Counted from the stretch's first letter, positions 47,701 through 55,681 are shown. The stretch: DNA of 64,000 nt from Mycoavidus sp. B2-EB (GCF_014218255.1 NZ_AP021872.1:868001-932000); one strand, 5' to 3'. Translations and numbers: made by a program. Notes: a model not told the origin generated them from the sequence alone.

Positions 47701-49344
47701 CAAGCGGAGATTGAAGCCGGCTTTGATATTGTCCATGCATTAGGTCGGGAAGCCAATACTTTTATCGTCAATCGAGCCCGGGAAGTAGATCAAAAGCTCG
47801 AGCAAGCTAAGCGTATCGAGATGGCGGGTAATGAGCCAATGCCTGTGGAGCAGCAAGAGGCATTACAAAACATGGCAGTTGAATTGCGCGCCCAGGCGCA
47901 AGCGCTGAATCAGCAATGGGGACCTGGTGGCTTAAGCCGGCGGATATTGACAGCGTTAACCGCAGCCGCCTCCGGTAATGTAACAGGGGCGACCGAACAG
48001 TTTGTGCAAAGCGGTGTTGTGAATTTGCTCCAACAGCACGGGGCAGGCTACGTTGGCGAGTTGGTGAAATCTGGCGCAGTAAACGAAGGCAGCGCAGCGC
48101 ATGCAGTGTTGCACGCACTGGTTGGGTTAGGTGGCGCAGCCGCCTCGAATCAAAGCCTCGGCGCGGGGGCATTAGGTGGCGCGGTATCGAGCATTTTAAC
48201 GCATGCCTTTAGTCCGACCCGTCCAGATGAAACGCGTACTGAACAGGAAGCCAAACACAATCTTGCGACCACACTGGTTGCGGGTGTAGCGGCACTGACT
48301 GGGGCCGATGCGACTGTGGCTACACACAGTGCCGCAGCGGCTATCGATAATAATTGGCTGGCTACAGAACAACTCGTGCTAGCCCAAAAAGAATTAGATG
48401 CCTGTGAAGACGATTTCGTCTGCAACGCAGGGACAATGATTAAATGGACCGGTGTTTCGGCGAAGCAAGATGCATTGACAATGTCGGGTCTGATCAGCGG
48501 TTTGGCTGAGGCGGGTTGGCATGATTTAAAAGGATTGGCCGAATTTTTTAAAGATCTTCCCAAGAGTCTAGCAGGATTGGCTTCTCTGGTTAACCAAGAA
48601 GTACGCGATCAAATAGGAGAAGAGATTGCTGCTGAGTTCAATGCCAAAATCAACCGGATGCAGGTTGCCTTAAGAGAAGGCGGCGACCAAAATGCATTAC
48701 AGCTTGGCCGGGATTTAGGCAATTTAATCTGGCAGATAGGCTCAATCGCAATGGGAACAGTAGGTGCGGCTCAGCTCACTGCATCGCTGGGTAAAGTTGG
48801 AGTTCGTTTAGGTAAGGAAGCGGCAAAAGAGTTTTTGCATGTTGACTGGGTGACGATGGGGGGGAATTTCGGTCATAACGGCAAGCCATTGCTAGACTTT
48901 AAGCAATTAGCCAACATGGAAAAAAGCATGGTGGGCGAGCACTTTGGTGGCAAATTTATTCAGAATTTACTGCCCGATGCACAACCCATTGCACGAGTGG
49001 GGGCGAGTGAAAAAGGCATTGATGCTTTATATAAGGTCAATAAGAATGGTATCGACTATGTCATAGTGGAATATAAATATGATAAATCTAGATTAAGCAA
49101 AAAAACCGCTGACGGGCCACAAATGAGCGATAGCTGGTTGATTGGGAAGAAAACAGGGCGTAACCGGATTTTGAGATTTGCAGGTCCAGAAGAAGGATTA
49201 AATATTACAGAAGCGTGGAAGATGGGGCGTGCTGAAAAATGGCTCGTCCATACGAGCCGTCATGGTAGAGTGTCCGTTAGTCTCTTAGATAAGAATGCCA
49301 AACGGATCCCTTATAATACCTCGAAACTGCTGGGGGAAAAATGA
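41704..49344 (+). CDS. CdiA-like filamentous haemagglutinin with C-terminal PoNe-type nuclease, N-terminus truncated
   Basis: The protein has 2546 residues. Residues about 50-145 match only the second half of a TPS secretion domain (AQLIFSNANGMECCGYQF, LVLTTGEPAL). The ESPR/signal peptide and the front of the domain are absent. Haemagglutinin beta-helix repeats fill about 180-1970, and a pretoxin region follows with IDNN (about 2214) in place of VENN. The last 165 residues carry GIDALYK (Asp 2440), VEYK (Glu 2456, Lys 2458) and QMSDSW, the D-ExK pattern of PoNe DNases in the PD-(D/E)XK superfamily. The next gene is a PoNi-type immunity gene with a 4-base overlap. No cdiB is in the window. Without a signal peptide, export by the CdiB route is doubtful; GGGGTGA precedes the ATG. 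Confidence 0.85.
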   Translation: MMLRPIHGISTQYIRTHSITPDRPEQIPAPSNPEADAPTAHRAHSIPRSLNRVIKMAGEPAQLIFSNANGMECCGYQFLHTNRLVLTTGEPALNRDGEFQAFRLKTGQITIQSKTILKGYEQIDVIAYSIKIEGELSANQINLNTAVNGSNLSLPVTLQQDIADTTIHSEFPRLLQFTGTAKVKAEEHLSIQADTLDNASSQIQSNGNITLKANRLIGAGTLGATLDLTAKLEENYTHRTQLNAGRHLSISTAQSFTNQGTLKTRGEITLKAKTFENQSTSLIDGVHLKFKVENVLKNYGVIQGSTVVIDTQHLLNDGTEDTDEQQAGAILGRDQLMLGARTLHNQEHGLLHSDGDLTIGDAFYKQNTVTDLAKEFMNAEFSTVESRGKLLIKAIFLNNQKGQITAGSDLVLESDTLTNDQGHIEAKGDQSVLKVRADIINNHSGYLIHNGAGPIQIVADMMENHNVEAIKGAGLISSKGPITISVAKLSNHQGGTILSDQTLKIGTFYTASLVCYLKNLAGTLSAHQKIEIDTYQLDNSKGLIAVGKDEASEPEISSDPDRSTQPTYPGSVLEIRAHTVINTEGGQIVQSGQGQIQLFLDASGGGYIAQGGLMNAWGRITIEAPNIVHTNKSQMTGKDLNLVIGERILNQANATLFARDRLSLKALALDNMQQGVLQSEGRIFILAMAFCNEGTIHSQGEIRILSNKMRNRRESGTLTQHLLRLAIHPGLITGDTILISARGPDSLLRNTESMIFAQNNLQIGVHEIQNRAGGTLYSGGGLAIGRKLNAESIVQGRSERILNHGSTMDAVGDLTIHAKALVNQNARFEIEERLIEERGIHECHDDQTNQRFDGSQIAWHGDVGGLYRVHSSGHEIFRFINYVFTRRVTTTRVTHSEPGKIHAGGAISLSDQVMNDKSMIIAGGALSDLEGRPAQIENRDAIGQRVTTDQGTLQYSDRKWRGGFKRYFQREWGGHAPYHPAPMVEHHTLTVAVSQPHTAVEHSAPSTALVPSSSALSRNTLLNSGLLRLNTDPNQRYLIQIDPRFTRHSDSVSSDVLLRLLNLDPQHIPKRLGDGFYEQQLIRDQIIGLTGHYYLSNHRNPFAEIRDLMHAGADWAKRFNLMLGIEPTPEQINALTTSPVWLVNQRIQLPDGSEQTVLVPKVYLAPSDAPAIPRSNALISADTIELESDRPFKNTGTVLSRSTTRIRASQIDNARGTLASRGTLSIQARDDIDSRAGKLIAVKKLTVQAGQNLQLQSQTQTTHAASGSRTNLAGLTQIQAGELEATAGSDLHLAATQIEVEHTARLDAQQDLILGTATTGLQQKIVWDERNALSLSQHTEVGTQIQAGALELKAGRDVTATGAYVKAAEKLAVKARRDIHLEAAYEETDFEESHYHESSHFFGSSSELTRNVLYRKQALSSTLSGGTVQIEAGHDLNILGSNVAGMHDVDLYAGNALQQKAVEQAERTQRYSVQERSGLLESGKFGVTIGTRTQKDAQEKEHTPQIGSVIGSVSGPVRAIAGRDYEQSGSQWVVPTGDIEIRAGQGKIEAAYEQSRVWQRSEWHQSGLTVSVSAPVIAAAQTNRQMLQTSTQVSDARMHALAAGAGALAAKNAYDAIKADPKAAGGATVSVMLGEEHSESEQIQLSRTALNSTLAAGGDISIQIGGLGEKSTLDLMGARIEAKQNIALNVEGRLKMEAAPNSLIEQSQQHSQSSAVGAVATLGSQSSVGASVALSVGHGRTKGAQINYTPTLIQAGGTLELKAKSDVRLKGAQMVGKQVKAQIEGDLDIDSVQNTARYQSHAQSICGSATAGSVSAASLNVSQRRMDSDYLSVAEQAGIQAGEDGFQISVKGDTKLVGGVMAGSEQAVQKGKNKLITATLHNTDLTNQASYSASSISLGGGYSQSGKGVGSDPSGKAITPAHSGNQLASRGGVSAALPIVMSASGQARSTTRSAISGAEMVITDEARQIELTGHSAAETIADLNRHPAQSHQALAPIFNQAEIEAGFDIVHALGREANTFIVNRAREVDQKLEQAKRIEMAGNEPMPVEQQEALQNMAVELRAQAQALNQQWGPGGLSRRILTALTAAASGNVTGATEQFVQSGVVNLLQQHGAGYVGELVKSGAVNEGSAAHAVLHALVGLGGAAASNQSLGAGALGGAVSSILTHAFSPTRPDETRTEQEAKHNLATTLVAGVAALTGADATVATHSAAAAIDNNWLATEQLVLAQKELDACEDDFVCNAGTMIKWTGVSAKQDALTMSGLISGLAEAGWHDLKGLAEFFKDLPKSLAGLASLVNQEVRDQIGEEIAAEFNAKINRMQVALREGGDQNALQLGRDLGNLIWQIGSIAMGTVGAAQLTASLGKVGVRLGKEAAKEFLHVDWVTMGGNFGHNGKPLLDFKQLANMEKSMVGEHFGGKFIQNLLPDAQPIARVGASEKGIDALYKVNKNGIDYVIVEYKYDKSRLSKKTADGPQMSDSWLIGKKTGRNRILRFAGPEEGLNITEAWKMGRAEKWLVHTSRHGRVSVSLLDKNAKRIPYNTSKLLGEK

Positions 49345-50273
49345 TTCGCGATAGCTTAAAAGATAAAGAGTGGTTTGATAAGTGGACTAAATTTGACGAA
49401 TATGCAATTAGTAAATATATTGAGGGGTGCAAAACTCCTTTTCATGATCCTACATATAAACCACAATATATCTTCGAGTTAGTGCAAGTATACTGGCGTC
49501 TAATGCAGCGCCGTTATTCTCGAGGCGATGCCATTCATGAATTAGCACAGTACTTCCCGCCTATGCTTGATGCTTGGGAAGAGTCTGAAAGGTTGGGGAA
49601 AGATATCTGGGACAAGCAAACACAATACACACGTAATGCGTGGGAGGTCAATTTTGATCAATACATTGATTGTTTCTGGCTGGTAGGTTTGGCTCTTGTC
49701 CTTGAAATCCCCAATGACCAATGGCAGCGATTACTTGCTTTGATTAATAATGATGGTGAAGATGAAATACTAGATCGCATTATTGCAAGCCGATCGCCTT
49801 CCCGTAAAATTGGGAACAAGCTATGCCATACAAAACCTTATCAGCGCTTGCTTGATGCTATCAATGCACCCAAGGAGCAACAAGCAAAGAAACTCAAAAT
49901 TTTTGTTGAAAAATGGTACGCTGAATTAATTCGGCAGCCTAAAAAAGAGCAACCCAAAGAAGTAGAGGCTCTATTTCCTAAGCGCCCCTATTGGTATAAA
50001 GATCATGAAATAGACGGAGCCTATTTTGGTTATTGGTGCATCGAAGCTGTAGCTGCCGTCAAAGCCTTTGGTTTAGATGACTCTTTATGCCTAGGCCATC
50101 CCAATTATCCAGGCGATTTACTACGGCCTAATGGGCCTTCTACTCACCCTGAACGAGTAGAACCAATAGAGAATGATCTAGCGGCTAAAGAAGAGCATGC
50201 TAAGGAAACACCCAAAAAGAATTTCTATCATTTTTGGTCGAGGATTTTTAATATAAAAAAGCCTAAGCTTTGA
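49341..50273 (+). CDS. PoNe-immunity (PoNi) family protein
   Basis: The protein has 310 residues and overlaps the toxin stop by 4 bases (ATGA), the standard toxin-immunity arrangement. The C-terminal half has GAYFGYWCIEAVAAVKAFG and HPNYPGDLLRP, the signature of the DUF1911/PoNi immunity domain. The N-terminal half is helical, like DUF1910. It should bind and block the PoNe nuclease at the end of the upstream protein, in the cytoplasm. The last 40 residues are a charged tail. It is intact, so immunity may be kept even if the toxin is not exported. Confidence 0.85.
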   Translation: MIRDSLKDKEWFDKWTKFDEYAISKYIEGCKTPFHDPTYKPQYIFELVQVYWRLMQRRYSRGDAIHELAQYFPPMLDAWEESERLGKDIWDKQTQYTRNAWEVNFDQYIDCFWLVGLALVLEIPNDQWQRLLALINNDGEDEILDRIIASRSPSRKIGNKLCHTKPYQRLLDAINAPKEQQAKKLKIFVEKWYAELIRQPKKEQPKEVEALFPKRPYWYKDHEIDGAYFGYWCIEAVAAVKAFGLDDSLCLGHPNYPGDLLRPNGPSTHPERVEPIENDLAAKEEHAKETPKKNFYHFWSRIFNIKKPKL

Positions 50274-50402
50274 TTAATATTTTTATGAATCTCAATAAAT
50301 ATAATTAAAAACCGCGGAAGGTGCAGGCGAAACATTGCACCACAATCTTACTTCGGGACTCATAGAATCAAGCATATTGCAGATGGCCTGAATGATGAAA
50401 CG

Positions 50403-51395
50403 ATGCGTGCTGCGTTGCATGGGGTATTGGCTTATGGCGGTGCAGTCGCACGGGGGCAATCGGGTGGCTCAGCGGCCTTGGGGGCGAGTGCCAGTGTATG
50501 GGTGAATCATCTGTTAGGTCCTGTAGAGGGTTCGTCTGAAGAGGAGAAAGAAGCGCGCAAAAATATCGTCACCAGCCTAGTAGCGGGGGTGGCCCGTGTC
50601 GGAGGAGCGGATGCGGCCTCCGCGCAGAATGCGGCGCAGATTGAGACAGAAAATAATGCTGCCGTGGTGCTGGCCGCACCATTAGCGTTCACCCCACCTG
50701 GGGTTGTTGTATTAAGCGTGGTAGCTGCGGGCTTAGTGGCATGGAATGCTAATGAAGCGTATCAAAAATATCGAGCCAATAATGCAGGGCAAGATGGAGA
50801 GGATGGGGATGAGGATCAGTTAATACTACGGCCCCCGCGGCCGATGATCACGCCGATGGAGCCACCGCAGTCGCGCCAAATTCCAGGCAGAGAGTGGCGT
50901 CAAGATAAAGAAGTGCTGCTTGAAGGTATGCCGGATCAATCGGGTGAGCATCTCGTTCAGCCTTTTGTGACGCCAAATCAATTTGGAGAATATACGGTAG
51001 CACCTCTGATACTGCCGATTACTGAAGCGCTAGGGAAATTAGGGAATGCAATTTTTAGTAAGGAGACGAAGGCTAATAGAGATAAGGATTATGTGCCGAA
51101 TGCTGGCTCTGTGCAGAAGATGGAGAATTTCTTTAATGAAACGGAGTTTGGGAGGGAGATGAAGGACATAGCTAATCCTACTAAAGAAATTTATAAAGGG
51201 TCAAGAGTATACGAAGCAACTGAAAGAATTAAAGGTAAAATAGAAGAAGGTGATCTGTTTTATCTAGATAGAAAACACAAAAATCACTTGGAAGTATATA
51301 CTGAAAACAGAGTTTCCAGGCATGTTTTGAATCTTGATGGAACAGTTAATCGGAAGAAAACAGATAAAGCGAGAGGCAGAAGATTGGAGGGTTAG
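50403..51395 (+). CDS. Orphan CdiA C-terminal cassette with colicin-E3-like end
   Basis: The frame is open from 50289. From about 50340 it matches the CdiA pretoxin region (HRIKHIADGLNDETMRAALHG), so the ATG at 50403 lies inside homologous sequence and the piece is a displaced 3' end rather than a complete gene. Residues 82-85 are TENN in place of VENN. The last 65 residues contain DLFYLDRKHKNHLEVY and KARGRRLEG. This D-x2-H then E pattern with a basic end resembles cytotoxic 16S-rRNase domains of colicin E3 type, with one extra residue before Glu. An immunity-like gene follows after one base. Expression needs either a local start or recombination onto the upstream cdiA. Confidence 0.65.
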   Translation: MRAALHGVLAYGGAVARGQSGGSAALGASASVWVNHLLGPVEGSSEEEKEARKNIVTSLVAGVARVGGADAASAQNAAQIETENNAAVVLAAPLAFTPPGVVVLSVVAAGLVAWNANEAYQKYRANNAGQDGEDGDEDQLILRPPRPMITPMEPPQSRQIPGREWRQDKEVLLEGMPDQSGEHLVQPFVTPNQFGEYTVAPLILPITEALGKLGNAIFSKETKANRDKDYVPNAGSVQKMENFFNETEFGREMKDIANPTKEIYKGSRVYEATERIKGKIEEGDLFYLDRKHKNHLEVYTENRVSRHVLNLDGTVNRKKTDKARGRRLEG

Positions 51396-51396
51396 A

Positions 51397-52203
51397 GTGA
51401 AAATAATGTTGGATTTTAATAAATTTAAATTATGTTTAATGGGGTTTTTTAAATCGCATGGGTTTGCGTATTCAGATCTAGAGGCCTTGAATAAAAAAAC
51501 TGGATATTCTGAATGGCGTATAAATTGGAGTGGTGATTATAATGAATCTTTTAAAGAGAAGTTGGATCAAATAAAAGATTCGGTTGAATTGTATAACAAG
51601 GCATTATTAAGAAAAGATTTGTTGGCAGCTAAGGCTGGCCTTATGGATATTTCCATAAGAATTGGGTTTTTGGCTAGTCGTCCATTTAATGCAATTTCAA
51701 AGGATTTAAGAAAAATTCTGAATAATAAGCGTTTTAATTGGCCCTCTTTGGGAAATGGTTATGTTATTCCAAATGAGTATTTTGATGTAAAAATAAATGA
51801 GGTGGATCAAAAAGAATTGATTGATTTAAATGGGGTTAAAATAATATTAATGGATTTCACCAAATTTCATGGCGTAACAGATGAAGAATTGGAGCGTGTG
51901 GATAAAAGAACAGGGCGATTGGTATGGGGTGTCAATTTAAAAAATGACTTTAATAAATCATTCAATGAGAAGTTGCTAGCTTTGCAGATAGCCTTTGATG
52001 GGTATGAAAAAGCATCAGTACAAAAGGATTGGCGTGCAGTTCGAGCTATTCTTCAGAGAATTAGGCTAATTAATTTTCAGCTATATAATTTTTCTAATGC
52101 TATTGGAATCGCTTTAGAAAATGCCTTGTCAGATAAGTATTTCAATTGGCCCTCTTTCCCGGAAGATTATAAAGTGCCAGCGCACTATAACTATAAAGAA
52201 TGA
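51397..52203 (+). CDS. Putative immunity protein made of two duplicated halves
   Basis: The 268-residue protein consists of two similar halves, about 6-133 and 138-268. Both read hMxFxKxHG near the start, then RTG/KTG-hxWxhN, SFxEKL, and near the end DKYFNWPS or NKRFNWPS followed by a (V)P motif. The GTG at 51397 is preceded by GGAGG at 6 bases and begins one base after the cassette stop; an ATG at 51406 is too far from it. The gene is strikingly AT-rich compared with its neighbours. Its position implies immunity to the E3-like toxin, but I do not recognise the family. Confidence 0.65.
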   Translation: MKIMLDFNKFKLCLMGFFKSHGFAYSDLEALNKKTGYSEWRINWSGDYNESFKEKLDQIKDSVELYNKALLRKDLLAAKAGLMDISIRIGFLASRPFNAISKDLRKILNNKRFNWPSLGNGYVIPNEYFDVKINEVDQKELIDLNGVKIILMDFTKFHGVTDEELERVDKRTGRLVWGVNLKNDFNKSFNEKLLALQIAFDGYEKASVQKDWRAVRAILQRIRLINFQLYNFSNAIGIALENALSDKYFNWPSFPEDYKVPAHYNYKE

Positions 52204-52266
52204 ACTAGGCCGTAGAGCAAGGTGAATTTCGCTTTGGATGACTCTTACTGTACGATCAAGTAATGA

Positions 52267-53715
52267 CTAATACAGGTTATTGTCGATCGGCAAATCGCCT
52301 CGCTCGGTATAGCGTGTCAGCATCCCCCAGTGATTCCGCATATAGGACAGCGCTTCACCCAGTGCACTCTTCGGCGTCACACCAGGCACAAGCCTTTCCA
52401 TCCAGGTGCGGAGCTTCTCAAGGATTGGTAGGCTTTGCTTCTGACGCGCAAGCCAGCGCGTCTCATCATCCACGTCTTTATGAAGACGTTCAATGTGATA
52501 GAGCTCACCAATCAGGGTAACGGCTTCGTCAGCATGACCCCGTTTGCCTTTGGGCTGTACTTTAACTGCGTCGACATAACGCCGCCTCACGTGCGCCCAA
52601 CAAACCAGCCGCTCGACCCCTTCAGTTTGGGCCAGTTTGCTATAACCCTCGTAGCCATCCGTCATCAGATAACCGCGATAGTCATGCAACAAGCGTACCG
52701 GGACCTCCTTGTTTCGACGAGGATCATAGTCGTAAATCACCACGGGCTTACCAGGCGGCCCTCCGGTTTGCACCCACATGTAGGATTTCGAAGTGGGACT
52801 TTTGTCCGGTTCTTTAAGCACCTGCACCTCGGTTTCATCTATATGCAGCACAGCGCTTTCAAGCAAGGTATCGCGCATCAAATTATGCAACGGCTGTAAC
52901 ACCGCGCTACAACCGATCACCCAGCGCGCCAGGGTCTGGGTCGGCACAGGCATACCGTGCCGATCCAGCACCTTGGCGAAACGGGTCAGCGGCAAGCCGT
53001 CGACGAATTTAACTGTCAACAGCATCGCCAGGAAGTTCGGACTTGCGTTACTCGTAGGCAGCGGCTGGGGCGGCAAGGGCGCTGTAACTGGAGCATGAAG
53101 GCTGCTCGGGCAGCCATAGCGCTTACGAACATGGCGCAATACGCGTATCTGCATCGGCACAATGTCGAGTTGCTCGCTCACGTCCTGTCCAATTTCCACC
53201 ATGGGCGTATCGCAGGCACAGCTGCGCTCGGCTTCGGGCACCTCGTGCACCACCTCAACGCGTTTCAGTTCCGCAGGTAATGGACCCCGCTTACCACGCG
53301 CCGGCTTATCTTTACGTTCTGACTGGGCCGGCAGCGGGGCAATCTCCTGCGCCTCTGTGCTCGCCTGGGCTAATCCCTCGGCCTCATCAAACAAACGGCC
53401 CTGGCCGCTGGCTTCACTACTGGGCCCAAACATGCGTCGCCGCGACAGCACAATTTGCTCGATCAGGCGCTTAAATTTCTCTTGCACCTCGATCAATTCG
53501 TTCTGCGCTTCGATCAACTCGCTCTGTGTTTCGACCAATTTGCTCTGGGCTTCCATCCACAACGTCTTGCTGGCTTTCTCTTGCGTGTGCAACAGCGCCG
53601 TGAGTCCTGCCACATCCGTGGGCAATACCTCCGGCAGCTTGATCTCCGGTAGATCAAACTCTAGGGATACATTCGATTCTTTGGCAGGGCTTTCAAGCAT
53701 GCCGTATTTTAACAA
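52267..53715 (-). pseudogene. IS66 transposase TnpC, C-terminally truncated
   Basis: 482 residues remain. The N-terminus has a coiled coil with near-exact 7-residue repeats (ELIEAQN, ELIEVQE). The zinc-binding region (CACDTP) and DDE core follow: LHIDETEVQV, MTDGYEGYSKL and VCWAHVRRRY. The protein ends ...RGDLPIDNNLY. The family continues after DNN with a conserved segment (PAEN) that carries the last acidic residue, so the catalytic site is incomplete. It starts 6 bases after tnpB. Confidence 0.8.
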
Positions 53716-53721
53716 TTTCCC

Positions 53722-54078
53722 CTATGCAATCGTATTAAAATAAAGCGTTTTATGCGGTTTATTTCGCCACAGATCAAAACCCTCCAGCAACCACTCAAAC
53801 TCCTGTACGCTTATTGTTTGTGTCGCCCCTTGTGCATCTCGTGGCCAAGCAAATCTCTCCGATTCAAGCCGTTTGAGCCATAGGCAAAATCCATTCCGAT
53901 GCCAGTACAATACTTTCAGCTTCGTGCGCTGCCGATTCACAAATACATACAGGGCTTCTCCAAACGGGTTAAGACCCAACTCTTGTTCCACCAGCGCACT
54001 CAATCCGTTGATCGCTTTCCTGAAATCAACCGGCTCCTGGCACAGATAGACCTGCTCAATCTCACAGCCTGGATGCAT
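53722..54078 (-). CDS. tnpB: IS66 accessory protein TnpB
   Basis: The 118-residue protein has the family motif VDFRKAINGLSALVEQEL and the LYVFVNRQRTKLKVLYWHRNG segment. The ATG at 54078 overlaps the tnpA stop (TAATG), so translation is coupled. A longer reading to 54183 is not needed. It looks intact. Confidence 0.92.
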   Translation of the reverse strand: MHPGCEIEQVYLCQEPVDFRKAINGLSALVEQELGLNPFGEALYVFVNRQRTKLKVLYWHRNGFCLWLKRLESERFAWPRDAQGATQTISVQEFEWLLEGFDLWRNKPHKTLYFNTIA

Positions 54079-54416
54079 TAGCGCACTCCTTGCGCTGCAC
54101 GACCCAGCGCTATCAGCCATTCCGGGGACGGCACCCCTGATAACTCTAGCCTCACCCCTGAGGCCAGAATTAGGCTGCTGCACAGACGCGGCTCACTTGT
54201 CTTCTCCGACACCCGCAGCGACACAAATTTGCTTTCTTGCTTTGGCTCTACTCTTTCTCCAACTACACTCAACTTTTTTTTCCAGTAATACAGCGCTTTT
54301 CTGGATAACCCTTCTCGCTTGGCATAATCACTCAAGGACAGGCCTTCTTTTCTCGCTGATAACAAATGCTCTGACCAAATCTTGGCGCTTAATGTCTTCT
54401 TGGCCATATCGCTCAT
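54078..54416 (-). CDS. tnpA: IS66 accessory protein TnpA
   Basis: The 112-residue helix-turn-helix protein has LSDYAKREGLSRKALYYWKKKL, the usual DNA-binding part. A second ATG at 54407 (AKKTLSAKIW) is also possible. It is the first gene of the element and looks intact. Confidence 0.88.
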   Translation of the reverse strand: MSDMAKKTLSAKIWSEHLLSARKEGLSLSDYAKREGLSRKALYYWKKKLSVVGERVEPKQESKFVSLRVSEKTSEPRLCSSLILASGVRLELSGVPSPEWLIALGRAAQGVR

Positions 54417-54488
54417 TCTTAAGTTCGAAAGCGAAAGTATCGCTGTGGATCATTTCGGCGAATAGCCTGGGGGTCGTGGCGTTCTTAC

Positions 54489-55228
54489 GAGATACAAGCT
54501 CAGGTGGGTGAAGCGAAATGAATCGAATAGAGGTTGCCATAGCGGAAGGCGGGGACCAAAATGCTGTGCAACTGGGGCGCGATGTAGGTAATTTATTCTT
54601 TCAGGCATTTACGGCAATCACTGCAGTGGGAGGGGCTGTGAAGTTGGCTGCCTCACTGGGTAGAGTAGGGATTCATGTAGGTAAGAAAACTTTAGAAAAA
54701 GTATCCAGGCTATCGAAATCTGAGAATTTGGCAAAGGTGGGTGGTTCTTCTGTAGCTGATGGTAAACTGCTCACGACTGCTAGCCGATCAGCAAATACCT
54801 CAAAAATAGAAGGTACATTTGGCAAAGTACTAGACTAATACTCAGCAATCAAGATAGGCCCGTTGCCAAATAAATTGGCTGAAACTTTTTCTGGTGGTCG
54901 ATATACTGAAGTTTTATTAACACAAGACACCGTTCTTTATCGAGCTGGGATCGCTAGTCAGCCATTTGGAGAGTTTTTTAGCCAACAAGTCTCAAATAGT
55001 GTGATTCAAAGCCGAATCGATAAGGCCATTCTACCTAAGTGGCCAGGAGGTAATGCTTCACCTATTGATTCATTAATAACGGTTAAGATACCAGCCGGAA
55101 GCAAAGTTTATATAGGTGAGATTGGTTCGCAAGGAAGCTTTTATGTTGGTGGAACCCAGCAGATTGTTGTGCAAAAACCTTGGACGATTGAGGGTATACA
55201 AATACTTAATGTGAGACCACTAAAATGA
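54489..55228 (+). pseudogene. Third CDI toxin cassette (TreTu-like end), broken by a frameshift and a stop
   Basis: From 54489, directly after the IS66 end, one frame reads EIQAQVGEAK, matching EIAAEFNAK of the large CdiA. One A appears missing in GCGAAATGAATCG at about 54513-54525. The match then continues in the next frame (NRIEVAIAEGGDQNAVQLGR). That frame meets TAA at 54836-54838 and continues open as YSAIKIGPLPNKLAETFSGG to 55228. The end (TVLYRAG, SLITVKIPAGSKVY, PWTIEGIQ) resembles polymorphic-toxin ends of TreTu type, proposed ADP-ribosylators of EF-Tu. ATG 54518 and TTG 54863 could start the two fragments. Confidence 0.65.
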
Positions 55229-55503
55229 CGCAGGCCGAAGACATAAAGCTGATATTAGTTGAAATGTTAGCCTTGCTTAAATTAAGTAATTCTAAAGACT
55301 GGGAAAGGACCATCCAAAAACTCAGTTATGAGATTCTAGGCATGCCTAATGAAACTAAGCGAGAGATACTGTCATTATATGGAGGTATGGGATCATTAAA
55401 TGATCTCATTCTCCATAAAGATGGATACCCTTTAAGAAAGGAAAATGACGAATTTGATTCTTTAAAAACACAACTATTTGATTTGTGCCACGAAGATTTA
55501 TAA
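55225..55503 (+). CDS. Small putative immunity protein for the third cassette
   Basis: This is a 92-residue acidic protein with LYGGMGSLNDLIL near residue 50-62 and ending QLFDLCHEDL. The ATG overlaps the toxin stop by 4 bases (ATGA), as in the first cassette. The GGMGSxNDL motif and size fit a small family found next to such toxins (possibly DUF6966, from memory). It has no stops or shifts although its toxin is broken. In the gap 55504-55681, one frame reads NGPQSGAGLEMV before a stop and may be a tail of another lost cassette. Confidence 0.6.
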   Translation: MTQAEDIKLILVEMLALLKLSNSKDWERTIQKLSYEILGMPNETKREILSLYGGMGSLNDLILHKDGYPLRKENDEFDSLKTQLFDLCHEDL

Positions 55504-55681
55504 TTAAAAAGCCTTTAAGGGTCAACGGACCACAAAGTGGTGCTGGCCTAGAGATGGTATGAAGCTAGAAACGTATTGAGATAGAAATCGCCTAATATCA
55601 GGAACAGCATTCGGGCTGCCCACCAACTAAAATACAACGACACTGATCACAGTTACTGAGAGTTATGATTCTGTAAGAGAA

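Larger units (their letters stand above)
52204..54488 (-). mobile_element. IS66-family element, truncated at its tnpC end
   Basis: tnpA, tnpB and tnpC run in order on the minus strand. The right end is placed at 54488, where the sequence read on the minus strand begins GTAAGAACGCC, similar to IS66 termini (GTAAGCG), and where CDI-type coding sequence resumes at 54489. The other end is missing: tnpC stops in the middle of a conserved motif and no matching inverted repeat is seen. The 63 bases 52204-52266 belong to neither element nor gene as far as I can tell. The element cannot move by itself. Confidence 0.75.

Noticed and set aside
47807-48563. Minus-strand frames inside the CdiA pretoxin region
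   Set aside because: They are antisense shadows of a strongly supported coding region.
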